Part shown: piece by piece, positions 8,666-18,523 of the stretch
Numbering within the stretch: position 1 is the first letter of the stretch
Layout of the letters: the number at the start of each line of letters is the position of its first letter
Origin: JAEZHK01 sp040768845
GTDB taxonomy: Bacteria > Bacillota > Clostridia > Christensenellales > Aristaeellaceae
Length of the DNA stretch: 64,000 nt
Assembly (NCBI GenBank): GCA_040768845.1
Contig: JAXGME010000008.1
Coordinates: 186,001 to 250,000, forward strand
Reading direction: 5' to 3'
Translations under genes and position numbers: made by a program
The notes under the pieces: generated by a model
Told to the model about the DNA's origin: nothing
Database searches by the model: none
What the model saw: the letters and a program-made list of their open reading frames with translations, nothing else

Positions 8666-9358
8666 GTGACGAACAAGGATAAGCGTCTTGCGGTGGTGGC
8701 AAAGGGTCTGTCCCGCAAGGGTAAGAATTCTTACACCCAGCTTTCAAAACGGGTGTATGTCGGCGGCTACCCTAACGAGGGCGACACCGTGAAGGGCTTC
8801 TCGGATTGTAGCTCCTTTGTCCGGTGGTGCTACAAAAAGGTGTGCGGAGTGGACATCGGTTCCAATACCGCGGTGCAGATTGTTAACAAAAAGCTGATTG
8901 AGGTTTGCGGTGCAAAGGGCGCACAGCCCGCCGCGCCTGAAAAACTCCTGCCCGGCGACCTCTTGTACTACAAGGGCACCAACAAGTCCCGGCCTTTCAT
9001 GGTCGGCCATGTCGAAATGTACATCGGCGGCGGAAAGCTCCTCGGCCACGGTTCCGGCACCGGCCCCAAAGAAAAGTCTATGAAGTCCTACAACATCAGC
9101 CGGTATGTGGTTGGGCGCGGCCTTATCAAGGTGCTGCGCTGCATTCCGGTGGACGAATCGGACGCGGTGAAGGCGTACAAAGTCACGGCGTCGTCCCTGA
9201 ACGTCCGTACCCTGTCCAGCACGAAGGGCAAGATTCTCGGCGTGGTGAAGAAGGGAGCAACCCTGACCCCTAACGGTCAGACGGCAGACGGTTGGGTGGG
9301 CGTGATTTACAACGGCACGGCGGCATGGGTATCCGCGAAATACGTGGAGGTGGAATAA
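8666..9358 (+). CDS. NlpC/P60-like endolysin with SH3 domain
   Basis: 230 aa from GTG with TGGAGG upstream. Cysteine peptidase of the NlpC/P60 type acting on peptidoglycan stem peptides. The catalytic Cys is in FSDCSSFVRWCY (about residue 50) and the His in VGHVEMYIGGGKLLGHGSG. The C-terminal 60 residues (YKVTASSLNVRTLSSTKGKILGVVKKG to AKYVEVE) form an SH3 type 3 wall-binding domain. It is the second lysin of the element after the GH25 enzyme, so the two would cut glycan and peptide bonds respectively. Confidence 0.85.
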   Translation: MTNKDKRLAVVAKGLSRKGKNSYTQLSKRVYVGGYPNEGDTVKGFSDCSSFVRWCYKKVCGVDIGSNTAVQIVNKKLIEVCGAKGAQPAAPEKLLPGDLLYYKGTNKSRPFMVGHVEMYIGGGKLLGHGSGTGPKEKSMKSYNISRYVVGRGLIKVLRCIPVDESDAVKAYKVTASSLNVRTLSSTKGKILGVVKKGATLTPNGQTADGWVGVIYNGTAAWVSAKYVEVE

Positions 9359-9664
9359 ATGGCGAGGACGAAAAAGGAAGCCCCGGAAACCGTAGAAGCG
9401 GCGCAGCTTGCCCTTCCAGTCCCCACGGCCACCCATGGCACCGTGGACGTGGCAACCCTTCCCCCGCTTTACCCCGGCATGATTAGCCGCCCGTCGTTCG
9501 TGCGGCTTGCCCAGGAACGGCTTTCCGCCATGGGATATTACTGCCCCGTAACCGGTAGCTATGACGCGGCCACCAGCGCGGCTGTGCAGCGATTGCAGAC
9601 CGCAAACAAGATCATGCCCAATGGTCGGGTGGACGCAGAAGTGTGGCGGCTCCTGACCGCGTGA
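9359..9664 (+). CDS. peptidoglycan-binding domain protein (101 aa)
   Basis: A stand-alone PG-binding type 1 domain in residues 45-100 (RLAQERLSAMGYYCPVTGSYDAATSAAVQRLQ, then GRVDAEVWRLL) after a Lys/Ala/Pro-rich leader. There is no signal peptide. It starts directly after the NlpC/P60 gene, overlapping the stop codon region, so it is cotranslated and probably helps the lysins bind the wall. Confidence 0.75.
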   Translation: MARTKKEAPETVEAAQLALPVPTATHGTVDVATLPPLYPGMISRPSFVRLAQERLSAMGYYCPVTGSYDAATSAAVQRLQTANKIMPNGRVDAEVWRLLTA

Positions 9665-9668
9665 CACC

Positions 9669-11468
9669 GTGAAAATCGACGACGTGAGAAGGCGTATAGA
9701 AGTCATTTCTGAGCGCCTTTCCCTTTATGAACTTCTGCGGGAGCGCGGGGAAATGACGGCCACGGATGCGGAGCGTTATTTGGGCGACCTCCGGGAAGTG
9801 GAAAAGCTCCGGCGAGTGGAACGTGGATACGGCGACGTGCTATATTTCGCCTACGAATATTTCAGCGAGGACAGGAACCCCGGAAACGACGACAACCTGA
9901 TACCGGCAGGCGTGACCATCGACACCGCCCCGGAGTTTCATCGGGAGCTTACCGCCATGCTGGATTCTGTCACGCTGGAAAAGCGCAATGCCCGCATTGC
10001 CTATGCGTGCCCACGCGGCCATGGCAAAAGCGCGTACCTGTCCAACGTGTTTCCAACTCACCAAGTGGTTTACGAGCTTCGGAAATACATTCTTGGCGAG
10101 GCGCTTTTGCCTGTCATTAAAGACTTCTGCACGTGGGCGGCGGATGCGGCTACCAAGATTGTCGAATGGTTCACGTCCACGGAAGGGCAAACGGTTTTGC
10201 AGACCCTGACCGACACCATTTACAAAGTGATTGATGGCATCAAGGCATTTTGTTCGTGGCTGGGCGATCAGCTTTCACCGCTTTTCCAGTCCATCCAAAC
10301 CGACATTAACAACGTGATTGATACCCTCAAAACGTGGCTTACAAGCACAGACGCGTCTGCGTGGTTTGACAGCATCAAGACTGCGGCAGAAGGGGTTATT
10401 AACAAAATCACGGAGGTTTACAACATCCTGTCCGACAATTGGAGCACGGTAATTCCAATTCTGGCGGGCGTTGTGGCGACCGTGTGGGCGTTCAACGCGG
10501 CCACGGCGGTAATGGGCGTGGTGGCGGGCATTCAAGCGGCGGGTGGCCTTGCCGGTGCAGCTTCGGCGGCATGGGGCTTTGCGGCAGCCCTGCTTGCCAA
10601 TCCGGCCACGTGGATTGCACTTGCAATCGGCGTACTGATTGCCGCTGTCATTTACCTGTGGCTTAATTGGGACAAGGTTTCCGCGTGGCTGTCGGCGTCG
10701 TGGGACGCGATCAAGGCGAAGGCCACCGAAATTTTCAATGGCATTGCCACGTTCTTAACCGGCGTGTGGGACGGCATTGCGTCCGGCGTGACGACCGCAT
10801 GGACAAACGTAAGCACCACCATTACCGGGTTGTGGCAGGGCATCTTGGACTTCTTCGGAGGCATCAATCTGTCCGCTACGGCAACCGCGATCATCAACAC
10901 GTTCGGAGCCGGTATCACGACCGCATGGGCGACCATCACGGGCGGGCTGTCCGGCTTGTGGGCACAGGTTACGGGCTTCTTCGGTGGTATCAGCTTGAAC
11001 ACCATTGGCTCCAACATTATCAGCGGCCTTTGGGAAGGCTTAAAATCCGCGTGGAAAAACGTTACGGCATGGTTTGACAACATGCTTGCGTCCATCCCTC
11101 AATGGGTCAGGGACGCGCTCGGCATTCATTCCCCTTCCCGCGTGATGATGGAGCTTGGCGACTACACCATGCAGGGTTTTGTAAAGGGCCTTGACGACAA
11201 ACAGAACGACGTGAAACGCAGCGCGGTGAGCATCGCGGATACCCCCGTGAGGGCGGTTTCCGCAACGGTGGGCGCTTTGGAAAACGAAGCACCGGCACCG
11301 GCCATTACGGCAACCGCACCGGCGACGGCGCGGCAAATCTCCCTGACCATCGAGCAAATCATTTTGCAGAATGTGCGGGGTGACTTGCGGGAAGCGGCGG
11401 ACGAACTAATGGGCATCATCGCGGAGAAACTGCAAACCGAGGGCGACCTTGTGGCGGAGGGGAGTTAA
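9669..11468 (+). pseudogene. chimera: large terminase N-terminus fused to tape measure C-terminus
   Basis: One uninterrupted 599-codon frame made of two unrelated halves. Residues 1 to about 141 are the N-terminus of a large terminase, ending soon after its Walker A box (YACPRGHGKSAYLSN, about 112-126) and the HQVVYELRKYI segment. From about residue 143 (nt 10095) the sequence is tape-measure-like: amphipathic repeats with W (FTSTEGQTVLQTL, LKTWLTSTDASAWFDSIK), a hydrophobic stretch (about 260-335), then GLWQGI and FFGGI repeats. The terminase Walker B and nuclease, and the tape measure N-terminus, are absent. In an intact phage the genes between them would be portal, protease, capsid and connectors; all are missing. 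An in-frame deletion is the likely cause. A packaging motor cannot be made from this gene. Confidence 0.85.
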
Positions 11469-11470
11469 TC

Positions 11471-12217
11471 GTGGTAGAGTTTTGGCTTTCGGATGGTTCG
11501 ACGGCCTTTCGGTTCCCGGTTAACCCCCCGTCTTTGCAGATCACGCGGGGATTCACCCACAAAGAAATAGCGGTTATGGGGCTGGGGGAAATCACTTTCC
11601 CCCAATCCCCGGAGCTTACCCGGTATTCATTTTCGTCGTTCTTCCCGGTGAAGTACAACCCGACGTATTGCGAATATGTAGGGTTCCCGGCCCCCATTGA
11701 CTGCGTGGAACGTATTGCGGCCATGATGGTGAAGGGCAAGCCCCTGCGGTTGACCGTCACCGGCAGCCCCATTAACACCCTTGTCACGATTCGGAACTTT
11801 GACTATAACCCGTGGGAGCATGGGGACAATGACGTGCCGTTTTCGTTGGAGCTTACGGAATACCGGACGCCCACGGTGGCGCGGGTGGTGGTTGAAAGTG
11901 CCCCCGCAACAGTAAGCGCAGATCCTCCGAAGGCCACCACGGGCACAGTGAACGTGGGCAGGGGCAAAACCCTCACCGTGCGCAAAACAGCAAGCTCCAG
12001 AGCAAAGAGCGCGGGCAAGTTGTCCAACGGAGCCGCGGTTACGATCATGGCGACCGTTTCCGGGTGGTATCAGATCAAAACGGCGAAGCTCACCGGATAT
12101 GTGCCCACGAAATATGTCACCGTGTCCACGTCGGAAACGGCAATAAAATCCACGGCCACCGTCGAAACGACCCGGCCCGTGGAAATACGGGATAAGGGCG
12201 TGGCAACGGATGATTAG
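11471..12217 (+). CDS. XkdP-like tail/baseplate protein with SH3 domain
   Basis: 248 aa. The N-terminal half (to about 135) resembles the XkdP family of PBSX-like tails (FRFPVNPPSLQI, GLGEITFPQSPELTRYSFSSFFP, NPWEHGDNDVPFSLELTEYR), which lies between the tape measure and hub. Instead of the usual LysM domain it ends with an SH3 type 3 domain (KTLTVRKTASSRAKSAGKL to GYVPTKYVTV). Order tape measure, XkdP, XkdQ is the normal tail order, so this stretch is locally intact. It starts right after the chimeric gene with AGGGGAG upstream. Confidence 0.75.
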   Translation: MVEFWLSDGSTAFRFPVNPPSLQITRGFTHKEIAVMGLGEITFPQSPELTRYSFSSFFPVKYNPTYCEYVGFPAPIDCVERIAAMMVKGKPLRLTVTGSPINTLVTIRNFDYNPWEHGDNDVPFSLELTEYRTPTVARVVVESAPATVSADPPKATTGTVNVGRGKTLTVRKTASSRAKSAGKLSNGAAVTIMATVSGWYQIKTAKLTGYVPTKYVTVSTSETAIKSTATVETTRPVEIRDKGVATDD

Positions 12218-12482
12218 CGTTACCTATCATGACACCACGACCATTACCGCCATCGACCAACTTTTATGCTCCGTGACGATTTCCGGCGACGCACAGCAGG
12301 CGGCCCGGAAAATGTCCGTCACCGTGCAGGGCACCGCGGACGGCGTTTCTCGGCTTGTGGCCTTTGAAAAGGGCTGTGAGCTTCGGGCCTTCAATGCGGG
12401 CAAAGAGCTTTTCCGCGGTGTCATTTTTGCGGACGCTATCGACGGCGAGGGAAAACTTACCCTTACCGCTTGCGCCCATTAA
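12210..12482 (+). pseudogene. XkdQ-like tail hub protein, truncated after about 87 residues
   Basis: Begins inside the end of the XkdP-like gene, as usual for this pair. The N-terminus (LLCSVTISGDAQQAARKMSVTV, GCELRAFNAGKELFRGVIFAD, GKLTLTA) matches XkdQ-type hub proteins, normally over 300 aa. The frame stops at TAA 12480 immediately after the beta-strand KLTLTA, and the following DNA encodes a ribonucleotide reductase in another frame. The remaining hub is missing, so this is a truncation junction. Confidence 0.75.
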
Positions 12483-13905
12483 AACCGACGCCAAAGGATA
12501 CGGCCACGTGCGGCCCGTTCATATCCTCGACATGGGAAACCTGATCGGTAACAATGTGGTTTCCGGCGGTGTCCGGCGAACCGCGGAAATCTTCCTGTTC
12601 GACCCCACCGACACGGAAAGCCTGTTTGCGAAATATGGAATCAACGGCTTTTGGTGTGAAGAACACTTTGCCCGCCATGAAGCCGTCCGAAAGCAAATGG
12701 TGGACATGGGGCTGCCCCTGCCCCCGTGGTTTGATAAAATCGGTATCCGCCGATATGACCCGAATACCAACGGGAGCAAACCCTTTAATCCCGGACGCGC
12801 GAACATCGGCCACCGGAGGCTTTCCAATAACTCCTTGGCATTCACGGAAAAGCCATCCCCGGAAATGCTTCATCTGATATTTCAGATGTTGCAGCTTGAC
12901 GGGGAACCGGGTTTTGTGAACCTCTCCGCAGCCCGCAAGCGCCGGGACAATGTGCAGGGTGTGAATCCCTGCGGCGAAATTCTGCTTGACAGCAAAGAGC
13001 AATGCAACCTTACCACCGTGAACCTGTCCGCCTTCAAGTCCGGGCGCACACTTGCCCTTGACGCACTTCTGCACGCTCAGGAGCTTTCCACCCGTGCCGC
13101 CCTCCGCATGACGCTGGTTGACTTGGAGCTTCCGGCGTGGGACAGGAAGCACAAGCGGGACAGGCTCACCGGGTGCAGCTTGACCGGCGTGCAGGATGCC
13201 TTTAGCGGCGTCAGCGGTGATGTCAAGGAAAAGGTGCTCAGGGCGCTGAAAGACGCCGCACGGGCCACAGCGGATGCGTATGCCCACACCCTGCGCATTC
13301 CGGCCCCGCTGCTTGTTACCACCGTCAAGCCGGAAGGGACGCTTTCCCTTGTGGCTGGGGGCGTATCCGCCGGGTTGCACTTCTCCCACGCCCCGTATTT
13401 CATCCGGCGCATTCGGATTTCCGCGGACGACGCCTTGGCCCGGATGGCCCTTGCATTGGGGTGGAAGGTGTCCCCGGAGGTGGGGAGCGCCACCCTCGAC
13501 GATGCCCGCACGTGGGTTATTGATTTCCCTGTGGCGTCCGGTGCCACCACCACAAAGGGCGATGTTACGGCCCTCCGCCAGCTTGCGGAATACTTGGCCT
13601 TCCAAACCTGCTACACGGACCACAACGCAAGTAACACCATCACGGTAAAGCCGGGCGGGTGGGCCGAATTGGAGGGGGCCATTTCATCCGTGTGGGACGA
13701 TTTCGTGGGCGTGTCTTTCATGTCCTACGACGGCGGCACTTATCAGCTTGCCCCTTATGAAGAAATCACCGCAGACGAATACGAATCTCTGCGGGCGAAC
13801 TTTACCCCGTTTGACCCTGCCGTACTGACCGCCTTTGAAAGCACCGGCGAATCCAGCGTGGACGCCGACGCGGATTGCTCAACGGGCGCGTGTCCCACAC
13901 GGTAA
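12478..13905 (+). pseudogene. nrdJ: adenosylcobalamin-dependent ribonucleotide reductase, N-terminus missing
   Basis: About 475 residues corresponding to the C-terminal two thirds of a monomeric class II reductase. Present: GNLIGNNVVSGGVRRTAEIFLFD, the active-site NPCGE box in GVNPCGEILLD, KPEGTLSLVAGGVSAGLH and the C-terminal cysteine pair in CSTGACP, which receives electrons from thioredoxin. Absent: the N-terminal allosteric region and the first catalytic cysteine. The frame continues upstream only through out-of-frame XkdQ sequence, so no proper start exists. Originally it would reduce ribonucleotides for phage DNA synthesis. A stand-alone TSCPD-domain protein, which often accompanies such enzymes, is still intact at 29552. 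Confidence 0.85.
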
Positions 13906-13922
13906 GAGAATTTTCGGGGGTC

Positions 13923-13957
13923 GGTCACACGGCCTCCATAACCCACGTATTTAACCC
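13923..13957 (+). promoter_or_regulatory. shared prophage promoter/operator element, copy 6
   Basis: GGTCACAC, 15 nt, CGTATTTAACCCC, ending about 43 nt before the ATG at 14001. Same orientation relative to its gene as the other copies. Confidence 0.75.
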
Positions 13958-14000
13958 CTGTGGCCGATAACAAGTCAAATACAATAGGGAGGACAACCCC

Positions 14001-15491
14001 ATGAGCAAGTCTCTGAACGCCAGCCCCGTTTCCTCGTTTCTTGGTGCCATGATCGCCGCTTCCCTGATTTCCGCCATGAAAGAAAAGGTTGATGCCATGA
14101 AGGCCGACGCCGGGAAGGCGGCCAGCGCCCCCACCTCCGCGCCCGCACATCCCACGCCGCCGGTGAAGCCTTCCACGCCTGATTCCGTGGCGCTCCGGGA
14201 AAGTGCCTACACCATCGACGACGACGCCAAGCGTGACGTAGCAGGCCTGATCGACCGCGCCTTTGAAAACTTCCAGTCCGTTTTCTTCCGGGACTATCCA
14301 GAGGGCGGTATGTGCTGGAATGACTACGACAGGCCGCACCACGACGCTCCGCACACCTACGCCTGTGTGTCCGAAATGTCGAAGGGTCTGACCAAGAAGT
14401 TTTCGGAAGCGGTGTCCGTGGTGTCCGGCGGCGACGTGTTCCTTCTCAATGTGGGCCGTGCAATCTCCCTTCGCCGTGCCATGGGGCTGCCTGTCCCGAA
14501 GGAATACTATACCGCCGGTTCCATGCTGAAAAAGGCGGAAAAGCTCGCCGGTGAGGAAAGGGCCTCCGCAGCGCCTGAACCCGTGACCGCTCCGGCTCCC
14601 CGAATTGTACAGGTGGGCGACACCATCCGAATTACCAAGGACAGGGCCGACAATGCGGATGTAAAGGCAGGTGACGTATTTACGGTGGCGCGGGTGATCA
14701 ATGATGAAGGGGGCGTTGAAACCCAGGCGTTTACACCGATTGGTGGGTGGTGCTTCTCCGCGGACAGCTATACCATCGTGGAGGATACCCCCGAACCGGC
14801 CACGGAACCCGCAACCCCCAAGGCGGGCGATACCGTCCGCGTGACCGGTCGGACGATGCACCCCACCACTTCGTCCTTTGCCGACGTTGGCAAAACGTAT
14901 ACTGTGGCAGAAATCCGCGGGGAACGGTTGCGGCTTAACATCGAAGCCTGTCCGTGGGTGAACGTCGTGGACGTGGAGGTGGTGGAGGGCGACACCAAGG
15001 CCGCGGTGGAAGCTCCGGCGCTCAATCTCCCCAAAGAGTACGCGGGCCTTGAATCCGGCGACACCGTGGTTTCCCCGGACGGTGAAAGGTACACTGTCAC
15101 GGTGCTTGAAAAGTGCCCAAACTGCGGCACCACCGGTTTCAGGTTGGAGGACGGGCGTTTTCTTCACCTCTATGGCGGCCTGAAAATCGAAAAGTCCGCC
15201 AAGGTGGACGCCACCGACGCGGACACCATCACGCGGTATGTCACCCGCAAGGCCGAAGCCGGGGAGAAAATTCGAATCCTGTTTGACCGTGCAAACGGCG
15301 CGGCGGTGAAGGCCGGGGACATTCTCACCGTGAAGATGCGCAAAACGTGCGGATGTGGTGCCCCTGCCGTCCGAACGGAAGCCATGCCGGACGCACCGGA
15401 ATGGAACATTCACGATGATGCCTATGAGGTGGTGGAAACCATACCGCGCCGTCCTTCCCGCAAATATCATCCTGCCGCCCTTCCAGCTTGA
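14001..15491 (+). CDS. phage protein with four KOW-like repeats and a zinc ribbon
   Basis: 496 aa, GGAGG upstream. Function not recognised. N-terminal Ala/Pro-rich region (1-75), a helical domain (75-180) with FRDYPEGGMCWNDYDRPHHDAPH, then four similar small beta modules starting GDTIRIT, GDTVRVT, GDTVVSP and GEKIRIL, each followed by AGDVFTV-like strands. One module contains a zinc-knuckle CPNCGTTG with downstream CGCG. The modular repeats suggest binding of nucleic acid or a partner. It has its own copy of the shared prophage element and is probably an early or middle gene. Confidence 0.6.
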   Translation: MSKSLNASPVSSFLGAMIAASLISAMKEKVDAMKADAGKAASAPTSAPAHPTPPVKPSTPDSVALRESAYTIDDDAKRDVAGLIDRAFENFQSVFFRDYPEGGMCWNDYDRPHHDAPHTYACVSEMSKGLTKKFSEAVSVVSGGDVFLLNVGRAISLRRAMGLPVPKEYYTAGSMLKKAEKLAGEERASAAPEPVTAPAPRIVQVGDTIRITKDRADNADVKAGDVFTVARVINDEGGVETQAFTPIGGWCFSADSYTIVEDTPEPATEPATPKAGDTVRVTGRTMHPTTSSFADVGKTYTVAEIRGERLRLNIEACPWVNVVDVEVVEGDTKAAVEAPALNLPKEYAGLESGDTVVSPDGERYTVTVLEKCPNCGTTGFRLEDGRFLHLYGGLKIEKSAKVDATDADTITRYVTRKAEAGEKIRILFDRANGAAVKAGDILTVKMRKTCGCGAPAVRTEAMPDAPEWNIHDDAYEVVETIPRRPSRKYHPAALPA

Positions 15492-15759
15492 CTTCAGCGA
15501 AGAAGCCTTGTCAAAGAATTATCTTCAAACAGCGGGTGTGGCAGGTCGGGGCGCAGGGTGAAACCCACGAAATCGTCCAGAACATGCTGGACTGCTGCAA
15601 GGCCATCAACCCCGAAAAGTGGGAAGTCTTGACTGCCGCCATCACGGAACCCATGAAGCACCACCGCGTAATGAGGGCCTCAAAAAGCGAAACCCAGAAA
15701 TGTACGTCGGGTTGGTTTCAGAATATAACGCCCTCGAAAAAACCATGTGGGGTACATGA
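15488..15759 (+). pseudogene. frameshifted phage gene remnant
   Basis: Coding-like sequence split over frames. One frame gives QVGAQGETHEIVQNMLDCC and NPEKWEVLTAAITEPMKHHR. After about 15675 the next frame continues as EGLKKRNPEMYVGLVSEYN and ends NALEKTMWGT with TGA at 15757. A one-base change joins them. The upstream start is unclear because the segment abuts the end of the preceding gene. Family not recognised. Confidence 0.5.
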
Positions 15760-15767
15760 CAAAAAAT

Positions 15768-15805
15768 AAGAACCTAGCGTTTAATCACTAGGTTCTTGTT
15801 TTTTA
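15768..15805. terminator. bidirectional terminator
   Basis: AAGAACCTAG (15768-15777) pairs with CTAGGTTCTT (15788-15797), followed by GTTTTTT; an A-rich run lies on the other side. It separates rightward genes from the leftward restriction-modification operon. Confidence 0.85.
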
Positions 15806-15810
15806 TGCCT

Positions 15811-17505
15811 TTATGCTACTAGCCACTTGTCAACACATGATTGAACCCTTTCCTTCCAATCGTTTTCGTCCCTGGAATTTCTGATTTCTGCAATTGCGCA
15901 TTTTAAGAAATGTTCGACATCTGAAGGAGCCGTAGTTCCCTTATAACTGTATGAAGTTTCTACCAATTTCATAAACTGATCAAGCTCAAGCGGCACAATT
16001 TTAGGTGTACCGCCGTATGCTGCAATATTCCTTATTTGATTTAAACCAAAAAAGTGTGCCCATGTTGCTCTATTCACGATTGGTGCAATAAATAAACAGT
16101 ATGTCTCTTTTCCGGTCCTTTGAAGAAGCTGGGCATAGTGACGGGTGACAGGTTCTCCTTCTGTTTCATACTGACGTTGCCCACGCTGTAGGGTAACCTC
16201 AACTGAAAGGGCGAACGTGTCATAATCGCACTCAATATCCGGCATATTACCTTGCGCCGTTGAAATGGGTCTCCCCATATCGTCCATTTTAAAGTTGCCT
16301 TTAATTGCTCCACCATCAAGCATAGTCATTGCACGCCACGTATTCCATTCAAGAAACAATGGCGCATCATACACTTCATCGGATACTATTTCGTTAAACG
16401 TGTCAATCACTTCTTGATACAATGCGTATGATTTCAAATCGTTTTCCTGTTGCTGCAAAACTGCTGTTCTTCGTGCCTGAATAACTTTATCCCTTAAAGT
16501 TTTTAGTTCAGCAACTGTCTTTCCGGCGAGTTCGCGCCTTGTAAAAGAAAAGTTGCGCATTAACACATTCACGATATTTTCCTTAATGTCCGAATACAAG
16601 GTGGGTTTTCCTGCACAAAACAGGTATTCTTTATATTTTGCCATGTCGTCAACAAATACAGGATCACGCTCCGTCGTGGATAGTATGTATTCAAGCTCAA
16701 CCATTTTTTCGGGAGCTATACGTATGGATTTGCCATCGGAAAGAAACATCTCTGTATATCGCAGGTAACGAAAACAGGCGTCGGAATAGTCATGAGAATT
16801 CTGTATTTCTGTTCTAATGAAATGTTTTAGGTCAATTTTATCGGATTCACGTGTAGCAATATCTCCTTCGGCAATTTCGCTCTCGTATATTAAACTAATT
16901 TCTTTTTCAGAAATTTCTTTGACAAACAACTTATACTGTCCTGCACGGCGTCTCTTTTCGCCTCTGAACCAAAGTATTTTTTGCTTGATTTCTTCAAACT
17001 TACGATAGTCCGTAAGTTGAAGGACATATATTCTAAATTCGTCGGGAGTTACGTATTCAAGTTCTTTTATTAATCTCATTATTTCCAAAAACGGATGACA
17101 CCAAAACGTTCCTTTGTTTTTTCTGGTTTCTTTTTGATATGGAGAAGGGAGTTGATATTTAATAAGCTGACGTAGAAAAACTTCATGAGGCCAAGGCCCA
17201 TGAATAAATTCATTGCCAGCTTCAGTTAAACGGATAACCGGAACCAAATCAACAAGACCCAAACATTGCGGTGAACGTGTAATTCGATCTCTTGCGCTAA
17301 ACGCGCTATACTTTTTTGATGTATCCCCTTGAAAGGTAGTCGCTTCCGCCAAAACGGAGGCGAATGCTTTTTGGAGTTCTTCGTTTGCGCTCCAACGCAT
17401 TCCTTCAAATTCCCGTATGAGGAGTTCAATTTCGGGTATAAGCTTTTTGGGGCTTCTTGGCGATGTTGTAAAAAACAGCGTTTTGCTCTTTTTAATCATT
17501 CCCAT
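15811..17505 (-). CDS. AlwI-family type II restriction endonuclease
   Basis: 564 aa, a typical length for the AlwI family, which cuts at GGATC-type sites a few bases outside the site. Family signature near residues 425-460: MPDIECDYDTFALSVEVTLQ, then GQRQYETEGEPVTRHYAQ, with the acidic/EVT arrangement of a PD-(D/E)xK-like nuclease core. N-terminal region shows the FTTSPRSPKKLIPEI opening seen in this family. It is read leftward 18 nt after the methylase stop, so the pair forms an operon. Base composition is much lower in GC than nearby tail genes, indicating separate acquisition. Specificity GGATC is expected by family but not proven. Confidence 0.85.
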   Translation of the reverse strand: MGMIKKSKTLFFTTSPRSPKKLIPEIELLIREFEGMRWSANEELQKAFASVLAEATTFQGDTSKKYSAFSARDRITRSPQCLGLVDLVPVIRLTEAGNEFIHGPWPHEVFLRQLIKYQLPSPYQKETRKNKGTFWCHPFLEIMRLIKELEYVTPDEFRIYVLQLTDYRKFEEIKQKILWFRGEKRRRAGQYKLFVKEISEKEISLIYESEIAEGDIATRESDKIDLKHFIRTEIQNSHDYSDACFRYLRYTEMFLSDGKSIRIAPEKMVELEYILSTTERDPVFVDDMAKYKEYLFCAGKPTLYSDIKENIVNVLMRNFSFTRRELAGKTVAELKTLRDKVIQARRTAVLQQQENDLKSYALYQEVIDTFNEIVSDEVYDAPLFLEWNTWRAMTMLDGGAIKGNFKMDDMGRPISTAQGNMPDIECDYDTFALSVEVTLQRGQRQYETEGEPVTRHYAQLLQRTGKETYCLFIAPIVNRATWAHFFGLNQIRNIAAYGGTPKIVPLELDQFMKLVETSYSYKGTTAPSDVEHFLKCAIAEIRNSRDENDWKERVQSCVDKWLVA

Positions 17506-17523
17506 AAAGCCGATGAACCTCCG

Positions 17524-18372
17524 TCAATAGTTTTTTACAATAATGTGCATCTTATCATTGTTGAAACGATTGCGGATATTTACGGCATAGTTTTTGTAAT
17601 ATTCATCATGAATAAAACCCCTGTACAGTTCTTCGGTTAAGGAAGTTTTTCCGATTACCATAAGAGCACGACAAGATAAATTCCTAAAATCCGACGCAAG
17701 TCTCCTGTGTTCGGATTCATCGAACCCGTTCATCATATCGATATTGCCGTAATCATTAAAAACACAATCATACGGCGGGTCTAAGAAGATAAAATCATCT
17801 TCTTCAGCCATATCAAAGATATTCTTATAATCGACGCTGAGTAAATCTGCGCCTTGGAGTAAATTACTGTGCTGTTCTGTTATCAATTTTGTGTTAAAGT
17901 TAGGATACCGACCAAATGGAACATTATACTCCCCGTTGTTATTGTACCGTATCATTCCAGAATACGCGGTTTTGTTTATAAAGAAATAAACCACACCATC
18001 TAAATAGGTGTCGTCCGGATGGTTGAACAAATCCCGCAAATAGTAATACAAATCCTCATTACCATTAGGAACACGATCTTCAGGGGTCTTAGATTTCAAC
18101 TTTTTAAATGCAAGCTGATTTGCTTCATATATTCTTTGAAGTTCGTCAAGCTGTTCTCGCATTTTGGGATAGTTGTCTCTTAGTTGGCGGTAAAAAGTCA
18201 TTAAACGTTCGTTAATGTCGTTCAATATGGCGTTTTCCGGTTCAATGTAAAAATAGACTGCACCGCCACCCAAAAACGGCTCAATGTAGCGATTGAAATC
18301 ATCAGGGATGTACTGCAAAAAACGTGGTATTTCGCGTGATTTGCCGCCACGGTATTTTAAAACAGGGTTCAT
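17524..18372 (-). CDS. Dam-family DNA adenine methyltransferase (partner of AlwI-like enzyme)
   Basis: 282 aa from ATG at 18372 with GGAGGT 7 nt upstream; a longer in-frame start at 18435 lacks a ribosome site. Motif I region KYRGGKSREIPRFL (AdoMet binding), FLGGGAVYFYIEPENAILNDIN, YFFINKTAYSGMIRYN and catalytic DPPYD place it in the D12/Dam class. It protects DNA from the adjacent endonuclease. Methylase first, nuclease second in the operon ensures modification precedes cutting on entry to a new cell. Confidence 0.9.
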   Translation of the reverse strand: MNPVLKYRGGKSREIPRFLQYIPDDFNRYIEPFLGGGAVYFYIEPENAILNDINERLMTFYRQLRDNYPKMREQLDELQRIYEANQLAFKKLKSKTPEDRVPNGNEDLYYYLRDLFNHPDDTYLDGVVYFFINKTAYSGMIRYNNNGEYNVPFGRYPNFNTKLITEQHSNLLQGADLLSVDYKNIFDMAEEDDFIFLDPPYDCVFNDYGNIDMMNGFDESEHRRLASDFRNLSCRALMVIGKTSLTEELYRGFIHDEYYKNYAVNIRNRFNNDKMHIIVKNY

Positions 18373-18523
18373 TGCGCACCTCCGATTCCTTGTCGGTGCA
18401 GTTATAAGCACGCAAAACAGGGCATAGCTGATCAAATTGTATCATACTAAGGGGCGATACGCAAGATGTAGTGGCAAGATTTTCACACGATACCACTGTT
18501 CCGCAAGATACTTACGCTATATA

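Noticed and set aside
12355..12480. ORF start upstream of the reductase fragment
   Set aside because: The first 40 codons are the XkdQ gene read in the wrong frame, not a reductase N-terminus.
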